DNA from: Gonium pectorale
Lineage: Eukaryota > Chlorophyta > Chlorophyceae > Chlamydomonadales > Volvocaceae
Direction: 5' to 3'
NCBI GenBank assembly: GCA_001584585.1
Contig: LSYV01000025.1
Coordinates: 4,219 to 23,435 of the forward strand
DNA length: 19,217 nt
Shown here piece by piece: positions 10,552 through 19,217 of this stretch (the first letter of the stretch is position 1; the number at the start of each line of letters is the position of its first letter). Position numbers and translations under genes: made by a program. The notes beneath the pieces are model-generated. The model was not told where the DNA came from and ran no database searches. It worked only from the letters and a program-made list of their open reading frames with translations.

Positions 10552-11255
10552 GCAGCCAGCAAGGCACGAGACACAACGCATTTGCGGGCAAGTCACGTCA
10601 GCTCTTTGGAGGCAGCATGGGAGGACTCGACTCACCTTCGACCTTCCGGAACCCGCGTATTATGAAAACACAAACAGCCGAAATGCATTGACATTGTCCG
10701 GCTAGCTAGGTCTTCCCGGCCTAACGCAGTAGCTGCACAGCTGCACATCAGCAGCACCAACACCTATATTCCGACACGTCAAAACATCTTTGCTTGTTCA
10801 CAGCATCCGCATAGACAGCGAACGACAGGGATGGGCTTCACCCCGCAGTGTCGCAGGCCCGGTAAACCCTTCGGCTACCACATGCGCACCAACAGCGCCA
10901 GCCACAGTCATGTGCCCTGCGTCCCCCGGCACGACAGCCGCACAGGACGATACATCAACGCAAGTGCTGCACAGGGTCAAAGCCCCCGTCATGCCTCGCG
11001 GCGTGCCGTCCTGGCATCACACGCCTCACACCTGCCAATGCGCTCAAGCCCCATCCCCACGCCCCATCCCCACGCCCACGCAAACACGTTCTCGCCCGAC
11101 CGGACAGAGCACGGCCAGCTGCATGCCAAGTCGCGCCCATCCTTTCGGTTCGCCACGAAAGCACCGACACTCGTAAAGCCTCACCCGGCGCCGCCACTCG
11201 CACCTGCAGCGGCAGCCTGGCCGCGGCCCGAGCGACGCTCCCCGGCTCCAGCCGC
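10552..11255 (-). other. Probable 3' UTR of gene B
   Basis: No coding exon is evident. The plus strand is CA-rich (minus strand TG-rich), as in the region after gene A. A 13-bp unit GCCCCATCCCCAC is repeated twice in tandem at 11048-11073, with a partial third copy to 11077. Open frames here have no domain-like content. Confidence 0.5.
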
Positions 11256-14200
11256 TCACCACAGGGTGCGGAGCGCCGCGGCCGCGGCAGCCGCTTCCCC
11301 CTGTGTAAGCCCGCATGCCGCCGGCATGATGAGCATCCCCCCCACCAGCGATAGCCCCGGGGTCAGGTACTGTCTCCCCTGGCAAGCAAGCCCGAGTGCG
11401 CGCCGCCGTGTGGGCGCCACCCGGGGCCCAGCCGCCCGCCAGCCGAGACCAGGTGCAGCGACGCACCCACGACCGGTCCGAGCCAAGCACCCTTTCCTCC
11501 CCCGGGTCCAGCGCCACCGCCGCAGCCGTCGGTGGTAACGAGCGCAGGCCACCAAGCCGTCCCATGTCCTCCAGCGTGTGGGGCACGTGGGGCGTGCGGC
11601 GCCAGCACTGGCAGGTGGGCGGAGGGCGGAGGGCGGTGCATCGCCGGCGGCGGCGCAACACACCGCGCGGCGCGGCGCGGCGTCTTCCACAACGCCGCTG
11701 CAACACGTCGCTGGGCGCCTCCGCGCGCTACTCGGCGCTCCCTGACGGCGCGTTGGGTGACCCCTGCTGGCATTGGAGGTTTCAGGAGACTGTTATGAGC
11801 ATGTACATCGTGCGGCGTCTGCCAGCTCGCACGCTCATGGGCATTTGGGTGCGGGAGAGGGTCCTGGCCACTTTACTTAACCCCTGCCGGGACCTGTACG
11901 GCATGTACGGACATGGCGCTGCTCGCTGCAAGCGCAGCCACCAAAAGCATCAACGCAACATACTCCTCCATTCATTAGGCACAGGCGCCGGCGCACCTTT
12001 GGGTTGTTGCCCCGCCTTGCGGCCCTGTCCCCCTGCTGCGTCCGAGGAGGGGTTTTCTCCTGCAGGTGAGGAACGGCACGCAGCCCCAGGGCGGCGGGCG
12101 GGGCGGGGGAGGGGCAGCGATGCAGGAGCAGATCAGGGCACAGTCGACCTCAATTCTCATGGCCCACTCCCCGCACGCTCCCAACCCTCCAGCCCCATCA
12201 CCTTGCACAGCCGTTGAGTCCACACGTGTGCGCCCCGCCGCCCCGCCACAGACTCCCGTGCGCCTGGCGCCCAGCGACCGTTCGCTGCAGCACCGCGATA
12301 ACACGTGCCTGCCCCTTGGGGCCGGAGCTTTACCCTCACTGCGATTCGGCTCCCCGTGTTGCGGATCGCTCCCTGGGTCCTGGCCACCTTACCCCGCTTC
12401 TCGCCAACCCCCTGGCCCTGCCCCTGGCCCCCGGCCCACCTGCAGTCGGCCCTGCCCGTTCTTGGCCCCTCCGCTGGAGCGCTTCTGCCCCGCCGCCTTC
12501 TGCTGCGAGCGCACGTACCGCACGCCGCACGCGTTGCAGAGCGTCTTGGGGCCTTGGGGCGTGGTGGGGGAGAGGAGCGGTCAACACGGCGCGGGGCGAG
12601 TCAACAGTCGCTCAGCTTCAGCTCAGCCCAGCCATCCCGCTGCGTTCCAGGCAGTCCCGGTGGTGCGGTAGGGACTACAGAGGACCGGGCGGGACCCGCA
12701 ACCCGGGCCCCGGGCCCATGTGGGCTCTCCACCACTGCACTGCACCGCCCTCCAACGCCCGGCCAGGCCCGCTGACCCACAGCCGTACCCAGCTGCGCCC
12801 AGCACCCCAACGCCGCCCCGCGCATCCCCCGCACTGCGCCGCCGCCGCCGCCTCACCCGCCGGTCCTTCTCGCCACTGCGGGTGGGTGGGGCGGGGGTGG
12901 GCGAGATCCCGAGGGAAGGGCGGTGGGCAATGGGAAGGGAAGAGGGATACGGCCAGCGCGAAGGGAATCCAAGAGCGGGCATCCAGGTAGGGAGCAGCCT
13001 CGGTGCTTGGCCCCATCCGTCGCTTATATCAGCCTCGTCGGCTACAGCCACCAACGGACGCCTCGCGGCCGACATGCACTGTCCCGCACACATGAAGACA
13101 TGCGCCGGCCCCAAACACACACAGTACTTCGTGTTGCGACCCGCAACACCGCCCCCCAACACGCCCGCCGCGGGGTTCAAGGGGGGGAGCCGCTGCGCGG
13201 CCTTTCTGCCCCTCGGCCACGGTGCCCGAAGCCCTGACAAGTCCTCCTCCGGCCCTAGACGGAAGGGCCGCTCGTAGACCACCCACACACAAGAAAAGCC
13301 GTCCCTCGACACTCTCGGGTGCCCCCCGCCCACATCCGTCTACTTGCCCCCTACGGCCGCCCCCACCAGCCGCAGCCCCCGCCCCCCCCCGCCCCCACCT
13401 GCGGCGTGCTGGTGGCCCCGCACTCCATGCACGTCCGCCCCGTGGCCTTCTGCCGCTTGCTGGCGGGCTGCTGCTGCGAGGGCGGCGGGTTGGAGCCGGC
13501 AGCGGAGCCGGGCCCCCGGCCCCGGGGGTGCGCGGGCGGCGCCTCCGGCTCCTCGTCCGCCCCCAGCACGTCCCCGTTCGAGTAGCCGCCCGCTCCCGGA
13601 GGCAGCCCGCCGCGCCCCAACGCGTCCAGCGCCTGAGGGGTGGTGGGGGCAGCCCGGGGGGTGTGCGCACTTGGTAGACGGGGCTCACTTACGGAGGCTG
13701 GGGAGAGCGACTACGCGGGACACGCCCGCCCTGCGGAAGTCAGCCGGGCGGGAATGAGAGCAGCTGGGATCGCAACGCCGGCCGGCCGTCGCTTGTGTGG
13801 CCCGGGGCCCGACCCCGCCCGCCACCGCCCCGCCAACAGCCCTCCTTCACAGTTTCTTGGGAGCGCTGCAACCCGCTCCAGGTTGGTCGCAGCGCCATGC
13901 AGGTTGCATGATGTTGCCTCCTAGACTCCAGCGCAATGCCCTCACCCCTCCCCGCTGCTGCAATCGCTCCCGCTCCACCACCACCGCACCTGTACTCCAC
14001 CGCCCATCCCCGCTGCGAGCCGCTGCGGCGCCACGGCCACAGCCGCCGCCCCCCCGGGATGCGCCGGGAGCAACGCCCCGTCAGCCGCCGCTCCCGCCCC
14101 GGCGCCCAACCCCGCCGCCGCGGGGTGCGGCAAGAGCCCGTCCGGCGGGGCGCCGTCCCGTGACGCTGCAGCCAACCAGAGAGGGGGGTCATGACCTTGG

Positions 14201-15523
14201 CACAGGCGTTCTCCGACAGGCAACCAGCGGGCGGCAGGGCGAACATGGCTCGGCGGCAGGGAGTGATGAGACGCCATCGACCAGAGGGCCAAGGAGGCGG
14301 ACCACAGTTGTGTGAGACCCAGCCGGAAGTGAAGGAAGGAAATGAGCAAGTGAGCTGCTGTCAGGGACCGGCCATTACAACGATGTAGGGCGGAGTTCGA
14401 GCGCGCACATTGGGCCCTGGATGGGTGCAACGTGTGCCGGCGGCCAGTATGTGCGGTAACGGTGCGCATACGGCCTCATCTGGCCAGCGTCCCGGGTTAG
14501 CACAGCACTCACCCATCTCAGTCGGCGTGTACGCCACGAACGAGTTGGTGCTCTGCTGGAAGTACCCCCGGCAGAAGAACCAGCCAGCAGCGCTGCCGTA
14601 CTGGTTGAAAGCCTGCCGGTTGCCAAGTGCCACGTTGGGATGGGTCGCAACGCGGGATGCAAAACACAGATATGGTGCACACGCAGGCCGCTGCTCACCT
14701 CCTCGTAGTTGTGTGCCTTTACTATCCTGCATTTGCCAGAGATGCATCCTGCGTGCAAATGAGCAGGATAATAACTTAGCTGCCGGCTCAGATCATCGGT
14801 TCTGAGGGTCATGCCGCAGACCCCACAGTACCCCAGCGGAGCGGAAGCCGATAAACATGCGTATGTGTGCCGTGGCAGCGGCCTAAACACCGCCAGGCGT
14901 CCTAGCTCTGGATGGCAGCGCGTCGCCGTGCCGCTTTAGCAAAAACCGCATGACTTGCCGATCGGGTTCACGTCGGTGTCCTCGAGCTCAAAGACCTCCC
15001 GTTCGCTCTCCTCAATTCCTTTCGTCGACGGTTCGAGGTTGACGCGGCGCTCAAACCACTTGACCTGCAGCCCATGCCACCCGGCATGTCAGGCACAACG
15101 GACGGTGCGAGCAATCGTCGGCGCCCCCGACGCACCTCAATGCAGTGCGGGTCGACGCCAGATTGCACTTCCTGGTCCACGAAGGCCGCTAGGATTCGCG
15201 CAATGTAAGGCGGGTACGTCTCGTCCTCAGGGTATAAGTAAACACAGTCCCCGACATGGTAAGTCTGGTCGTTGAGAGTGAAGCTCGTGTAGTGCACTCG
15301 GTTGTCCCTGACCTGCCCATCCGGAGGTCCGCAAGCAGAGCAGTTTGCATATTTTACAGCGCGACGACGCGCCCCGTTTCACATATCAGGGGCACGGAAG
15401 TTGACGCAACAGCGCCGGCCGTCGGGCAGCGGCGGGTATGCGTCCCGCAAACGACGTGCGCCCAAGCCCTAAGGCGTCGCTCACCTTTCCCTGGCCGACC
15501 CAAACAAACAGCTGAAGGGACAT
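11256..15523 (-). CDS. Gene B: BAH-domain / GATA zinc-finger protein, 446 aa, twelve exons
   Basis: Exons in transcript order: 15523-15485, 15312-15136, 15064-14959, 14748-14699, 14612-14513, 14165-13990, 13632-13399, 12875-12857, 12552-12440, 12059-11997, 11607-11467, 11378-11256 (stop TGA). The start ATG (MSLQLFVWVGQGK) has a good AACAATGTC context. Residues about 21-157 form a BAH domain matching gene [34 protein letters not shown] and GWFFCRGYF. A Gly/Ala-rich linker and SKRQK precede the finger, whose zinc ligands are C284, C287, C306 and C309 (CX2C-X18-CX2C). [19 protein letters not shown] differs from gene A only at the residue before TPQ. The C-terminus is short, with no acidic Cys-rich region. 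Intron 3 uses a GC donor and exon 8 is only 19 nt. The last three exons rest on splice sites and phase alone. Likely a nuclear regulator. Confidence 0.8.
12857..12875 (-). other. Gene B exon 8: 19-nt microexon inside the zinc finger
   Basis: The minus strand shows ACCCGCAG, then 19 bases encoding W-R-E-G-P-A plus one base of the next Gly, then GTGAGG. With exon 7 (ending TPQ) and exon 9 (starting after CGCCCCAAG at 12553) it restores [19 protein letters not shown], the same as in gene A. Without it the finger would lack its loop and the frame would shift, so the match is hard to explain by chance. Confidence 0.88.
14749..14958 (-). other. Gene B intron 3: GC-AG intron within the BAH domain
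   Basis: The donor reads ATCG|GCAAGT (intron from 14958) and the acceptor ACGCAG ends at 14749. Joining gives NPI-G-CISGK, matching the uninterrupted coding sequence in gene A. The donor fits the GC-AG consensus exactly, and no GT donor restores the motif. This intron is absent from gene A. Confidence 0.82.
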
Positions 15524-15620
15524 TGTTCAGCAGTGCTGGAACACACTACGCTAGCCACCACCCCAGTGAGGAGCGAGCATGCTGAAGCAGATCGTCGTCG
15601 TTATACGTGGTTGACAGTCA
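15524..15620 (-). promoter_or_regulatory. Probable core promoter and 5' leader of gene B
   Basis: On the minus strand CACGTATAACG at about 15610-15600 contains TATAA about 80 bp before the start codon at 15523, next to a CACGTA box. The DNA immediately upstream (about 15600-15800) is clearly richer in A and T than the rest of the window, as is common at promoters. Confidence 0.4.
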
Positions 15621-16264
15621 CGCTGCCTCTGGCTCGAATGCAATAACAAATTCCTTGACCTATCAGTTTGTAATTCAAACAAAGCGAAAGCCTGGGAGGT
15701 AGGAAATGGTCGGTGGTGATCGGGTCGGTGTTATATGCTGCAAGATGCGAGTGGACTAGCGAGTTGGAATTTGGGCCGAGTGATATTAACTCGCCATTTT
15801 GAGCCTGACGAGCGTGTTGGCAAGCGCAAGCGGTCGGTCCCCTTGGTTCCAAAACCATGCCGTACGACTGTGCTCCGCCATGCATCGGCATTCCCCGTGC
15901 CCCCTGTCGCAACCCGATAGGTGTCCCAGACTCATAGCCTCGGGTAGCGGCCCGCCCTTCATACCCACTGATCGCCCCACGGGGCCGCACCGCGCATACG
16001 TGGCTCGCCTCGGCCCCCAGCACTCCTCCCTGCGTCCCACGGGCTGGACCGGGGTCAGCCGCCGCTGTGTGCCCACCTTGCAGTCGTGTGTTAGTATGTT
16101 ACGGGTCATGATAGATACGTCCGCCACACAGCTTTATTCACGACTTGCCGCACGACCAGCCGCCAGCCCCGGATGCTGCAACAGCAGGCACTGGATGGGA
16201 GCCCCGCCTGCAGCCCCGAACGACTTTGTGACAAGTAGAGGTGTGGCCTGGTGTGGCTCCCCAA

Positions 16265-16269
16265 TTACA
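16265..16269 (-). terminator. TGTAA polyadenylation-type motif, candidate for the TLC gene
   Basis: The minus strand reads CTGTAATTGG. It is the first minus-strand TGTAA downstream of the TLC gene's stop at 18382, giving a long 3' UTR of about 2.1 kb. It lies where composition changes toward the AT-richer gene B upstream region. Confidence 0.25.
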
Positions 16270-17132
16270 GTGTTTCCTTCTTGCGTTGCTCCGGTTGCTT
16301 GGGGTTCGCCCTTGCAGCGCACGTTGTGCTGGTGCGCCCCTGCCCCGACATGCGGCCACAGCGGCCGCAGCACGATGCACCCGCTGCAATCCCGCGGCTG
16401 CGTTCACGCATCGGATCCACGGTTGGATTCACTGCCCGTCCGCCCGCCCCTCCCCCCTGTCACTCCCTCTTCGCCGAGATGATCCCCGCCAGCCGTCCTA
16501 CATTTGATCTGGTCCGACTCCTCTCCCGCTGCGCACGGCGTGGATACGTACGGCATGGCTGCGCGCCACGTGGCTGTGTACGGCAGCGTGCCCGTGCTCG
16601 TGCTCGTCCCTGTGCTGGTGCGTGGGACTGCGTGTGCACCCGCGACCGCCCTGGGCTGCGCGGCCTTCCGACGCCTCTGGGGCCCGGGCATCCGAGGCCC
16701 CTGCATGCTGCCCCCGCCTGGCTCGCCTGCCCCCGCTGCAGCTGCAGGCGTGCGGGGGGGGGGGCGTCTGCCTTCGCAGGGCGGTCACGCACAGGGCCCG
16801 CCATGATGCCTGCCCCGCTCCCCAGCCCCGCGCCCTGCGCCCCGCGCCCCGCCTCCCCCTCTCCCGGGGCCCGCGATATCCCGCACACGCACCCCATGCC
16901 AGACACGGCAGCTTTCACGGGTGCCCAGGCGGGCCCTGCGGAACACCGACCTGCGTTGACCCCTGGGCACCCGACCCGCATCCGCGTCCCCACCGGGGGG
17001 GGGGGGGGCTGAGCACCGTCGAGCCAGAGGACCCTCCCTCCACGTCGGCGGCGGCTGTCAAAGCATGGCAGACGCCCTCCCGCCAAGCAAGCGGGCCCCG
17101 CCCACCCTACACCGCCGCAGGCGTGCGCCGAC

Positions 17133-17146
17133 TGACCCATGGGTCA
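17133..17146. repeat. 14-bp palindrome TGACCCATGGGTCA
   Basis: A perfect self-complementary site in the intergenic region. A sister site of the same form (TGACCC, two bases, GGGTCA) lies 216 bp away at 17349. Confidence 0.9.
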
Positions 17147-17348
17147 CCCGCCCAACACCGGCACAGCGCAGCCGCTCCGCGCCACACTGCTGCCTCCAGT
17201 CGTGACCCACAGGGGGGCATGACCCACCCCCCCGGGGCGCCGGTGCGGCCGCGAGCCTGTAACACGCCACAAACCGCGGCCGCCCTTACCCTATTACACC
17301 CCTACTATGCCCCAATCAACACAGCAGCGCGCGCGCCGCGACGGCCCC

Positions 17349-17362
17349 TGACCCGCGGGTCA
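17349..17362. repeat. 14-bp palindrome TGACCCGCGGGTCA
   Basis: A perfect self-complementary site sharing both half-sites with the one at 17133. A third near-copy (13 of 14 bases) lies at 2108-2121 in the other long non-coding region. Confidence 0.9.
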
Positions 17363-17894
17363 CCAGCTCAACGCCTATGCCATCCAACACGGGGTCGGGC
17401 GTGGGTGCCAAAGCACCTGTCTGTCGCGCTGGGTCTGTCCTCTGTCGGATGCCACGGAACCGTGAGTTTGATGGGCACGCAGGGGCACTCTCCAGTGCGG
17501 CACGCCTCTAACTCGCTCACTCCCTCGTTATGAAAAAGGCCACCAAACGAATCGCAGCCCAACAGCCCCGCAACCGCTCTGCGGCACTCCACGCCCGCAC
17601 CACGCCCGCAACGGCTCACAGGCAGCACGCGCGTTTCGCTCCCCGGCCGAGCTGCCCCCCCCCTCGCCGCGCTGCAGCGCCAAACCCCTCACCCTTACCC
17701 TCACCCTCACCTACCGTCCCGTGTCACGTGCCCCGTTGCCCCATGCGGCCCCCCTCCCGTCCCGCTCCACCTGGCGCGCCAAACCCCGCCACAGCCACCA
17801 CCCCTGCAGGAAAGCAAACCCGCTCTATCATGGGTGCATCACGCGCTTGTTACGCCCGCCCCCCCGCGTCCCCCCCCGAATGCAGACCCCCATA

Positions 17895-17930
17895 GCGCCA
17901 ATCGCCACACGGGCGCCAATCGCCACACGG
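17895..17930. repeat. Tandem direct repeat, 18 bp x 2
   Basis: GCGCCAATCGCCACACGG occurs twice in immediate succession (17895-17912 and 17913-17930), followed by a few bases of a third copy. It is in the likely 3' UTR of the TLC gene; no function is apparent. Confidence 0.92.
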
Positions 17931-18381
17931 GCGCGCCCTCATCGCGGCCGCAGGGCAGGAGCTTCACGGACATGAGGGATCAAGTGTGCTTCGAGGACCG
18001 GAACCCCGCTCTTGTGGCCTGTACCTCGCCACGCATGTGCACCACCCGGAGTCCCCATGCACCGCACCGCACCGCACTGCACAGGTGGGAGGGTGGGGGG
18101 TCGGCCCGCCGCGCCTTGACCCGCCGCACCGGCTGCGGCCCCATGCGGCCATGGCCCCTCCCGCGCCCCGCCCCCGCCCCGGGGTAAAAGGGCACCCTCA
18201 TAACGCGGCGCTAGCTCGGGCTCCGGCGCGGCCCGGGACTCGGCGCTGTCACCCAGTGAGGCGCGGAGGGGAGGGGCTGCCGGGCGCGAGGCGGGCGCGA
18301 GGCGCCTCACCCCCCTGCCTCCTCGAATCCGGGGGCCCGAGGCCCGGGGCTGGGCCGGCCCCCCGCGGCGGCCCCTCCCGC

Positions 18382-19217
18382 TCACTCCTGCTTTGCGGGC
18401 GCCTTCTTGCTCTTGCCGAAGCCCAGCACCTTGTACACGCCGTGCAGGATCTTGGAGTACCAGAAGATGTTGAGCGCAAAGAGCACCAGTGGGAAGCAGA
18501 GCACTGGGGGGGGGTGCAGAGGGGGGGTGCAGAGAGGAGGGAGGAAAAAGGGGGGAGGCAGAAGGGGGAAGGGGATTGTCATGGGGTACGGCGGTTGGAT
18601 GGGTGGGTGGGTGGGTGGGCGAAGCAAGGACGAAGTGAGGGGTAGTTTGGCGGGGGGGGGCATTGGCGGAGGGACAGAGGGGGTGTGAGGGTACGCAGGG
18701 GAGGGGGCAGGAGCTGTGCTGGGAGTGCCAACGGCGTATGCCAGCGCCGCGGTTGGCGGCCTCACCGCCCGGACGGGCTGGTCGAGCACACACTCAGCAG
18801 GTGGAAGGGGAGGGCGGCACCGCACACCGCGAAGCCGAGTGCCGAGTGCCGACTCGGTACCCTCTCGGCGGCCGCGCCGCCGCGCTGCGCCCCGTTCCCT
18901 CGGTCCAAGTCCGCCGGCAAGCCTGCGCGGCAATCTCCCCCGCCCCCCCCCCCCGAGACCGGCCGCGCGCCAGGTCGTTCTCATCAAGCCTACGAGTCCA
19001 AAGCGCTGCCCCTCTCCCCCCCCGTTAGTTGCCGCCAGCCCGCCCACCCGGCCCGGCCCGGCACTCACGCAGCGCCTGCGACAGCGGGTTGAGCACCGGT
19101 ATGGCCTCCCTCGCCCGCCACACGGTGAGGAAGAAGGGCGGGAAGGAGGCGAGGCGGAAGACGGTCCAGGCGGCCAGGATGGTCAGCCCGTTAAGCACAT
19201 ACAGCGGGTGGGTCTTG
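18382..19217 (-). CDS. 3' part of a TLC-domain (TMEM56/TLCD4-like) membrane protein
   Basis: Two exons are visible: 19217-19069 (continues past the window edge) and 18503-18382 (stop TGA). The donor is CTGC|GTGAGT at 19069/19068 and the acceptor CCCCCAG ends at 18504; joining completes a Leu codon (phase 1). The visible 90 residues hold hydrophobic segments around YVLNGLTILAAWTVFRLASF, PPFFLTV and LLLCFPLVLFALNIFWYSKI, then a charged tail GKSKKAPAKQE. The N-G-L ... F-R-L-A pattern and the final N-I-F-W-Y-S-K-I-L-H-G-V segment resemble the end of TLC domains, which occur in ER and other membranes and act in lipid or ceramide-related processes; TMEM56/TLCD4-like members end in this way. The family call is from memory of its pattern and the substrate is unknown. 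The Lys-rich end could be a cytosolic tail. Confidence 0.72.
18504..19068 (-). other. Last intron of the TLC gene, with long pyrimidine/G-quadruplex tract
   Basis: A 565-bp GT-AG intron. Its 3' third is an almost uninterrupted pyrimidine tract on the coding strand (G/A-rich on the plus strand, about 18504-18680). It contains GGGTGGGTGGGTGGGTGGG at 18601-18619 on the plus strand, an ideal G-quadruplex-forming run, and an imperfect repeat of GGGGGTGCAGAG at about 18507-18534. Confidence 0.75.

Larger units (their letters stand above)
15621..18381. other. Intergenic: gene B upstream region and 3' UTR of the TLC gene
   Basis: About 2.8 kb with no supported coding exon. From about 15621 to 16130 the DNA is less GC-rich, fitting the promoter region of gene B. 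From about 16270 to 18381 the plus strand is C-rich and proline-coding in most frames, fitting a minus-strand 3' UTR of the TLC gene. G runs occur at about 16755-16765 and 16995-17009. There is an 18-bp direct repeat at 17895-17930 and two 14-bp palindromes. Confidence 0.45.

Noticed and set aside
14968..15297. Start at 15297 for gene B
   Set aside because: That codon is GTG inside exon 2. An upstream exon (15523-15485) with a well-placed ATG and matching phase supplies the true start.
16251..17533. Two overlapping plus-strand open frames of about 250-300 codons
   Set aside because: Both are Pro/Arg/Cys/Ala-rich products of C-rich DNA, overlap each other in different frames and show no domain pattern.
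17688..17712. Telomere-like tandem (CCCTCA/CCCTTA)
   Set aside because: Only three or four imperfect units, internal to the window and unlike the TTTAGGG/TTTTAGGG arrays of green algae.
1..19217. Transposons, CRISPR arrays and rRNA genes
   Set aside because: No terminal inverted repeats with a transposase, no reverse transcriptase motifs, no regularly spaced repeats and no rRNA-like conserved blocks were seen on either strand.

Overview
The window looks like nuclear DNA of a GC-rich, intron-dense green alga, probably chlorophycean or volvocalean. The reasons are protein-coding blocks that only read through when GT-AG introns of roughly 70-570 bp are removed, Ala/Gly/Pro-rich low-complexity linkers, a plant-type GATA zinc finger, TGTAA motifs of the kind green algae use for polyadenylation, and very long CA/TG-rich non-coding stretches. 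I saw no prokaryotic operons, mobile elements or CRISPR arrays. Assignment to a lineage is inference.

Layout: (1) 297-1090, plus strand: the last two exons of an unrecognised gene that begins left of the window. (2) 1091-6134: about 5 kb between convergent genes without a convincing coding exon. Its strand composition switches from G/T-rich to C/A-rich near 2.1-2.7 kb, as expected for two opposing 3' untranslated regions. (3) 6135-10397, minus strand: gene A, nine exons, 875 residues, with an N-terminal BAH domain, a basic linker, one plant-type GATA zinc finger and a long acidic, Cys-rich C-terminal region. (4) 11256-15523, minus strand: gene B, twelve exons, 446 residues, with the same BAH-GATA order and a different, much shorter C-terminus. 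(5) 15524-18381: intergenic DNA holding gene B's likely promoter and the likely 3' UTR of the next gene. (6) 18382-19217, minus strand: the last two exons of a TLC-domain (TRAM/LAG1/CLN8, TMEM56/TLCD4-like) multipass membrane protein that continues past the right edge.

The main result is that genes A and B are head-to-tail paralogs sharing six intron positions and phases. They fuse a chromatin-reading BAH domain to a sequence-specific GATA finger. Animal MTA and RERE proteins also have BAH and GATA modules, but with ELM2 and SANT domains between them; none is visible here. Gene B carries four extra introns in the shared region, including a GC-AG intron and one that leaves a 19-nt microexon inside the zinc finger. 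The pair probably encodes nuclear chromatin or transcription regulators that share a targeting module and differ in their effector tails. The exon models were made by eye from splice signals, reading phase and comparison of the paralogs.
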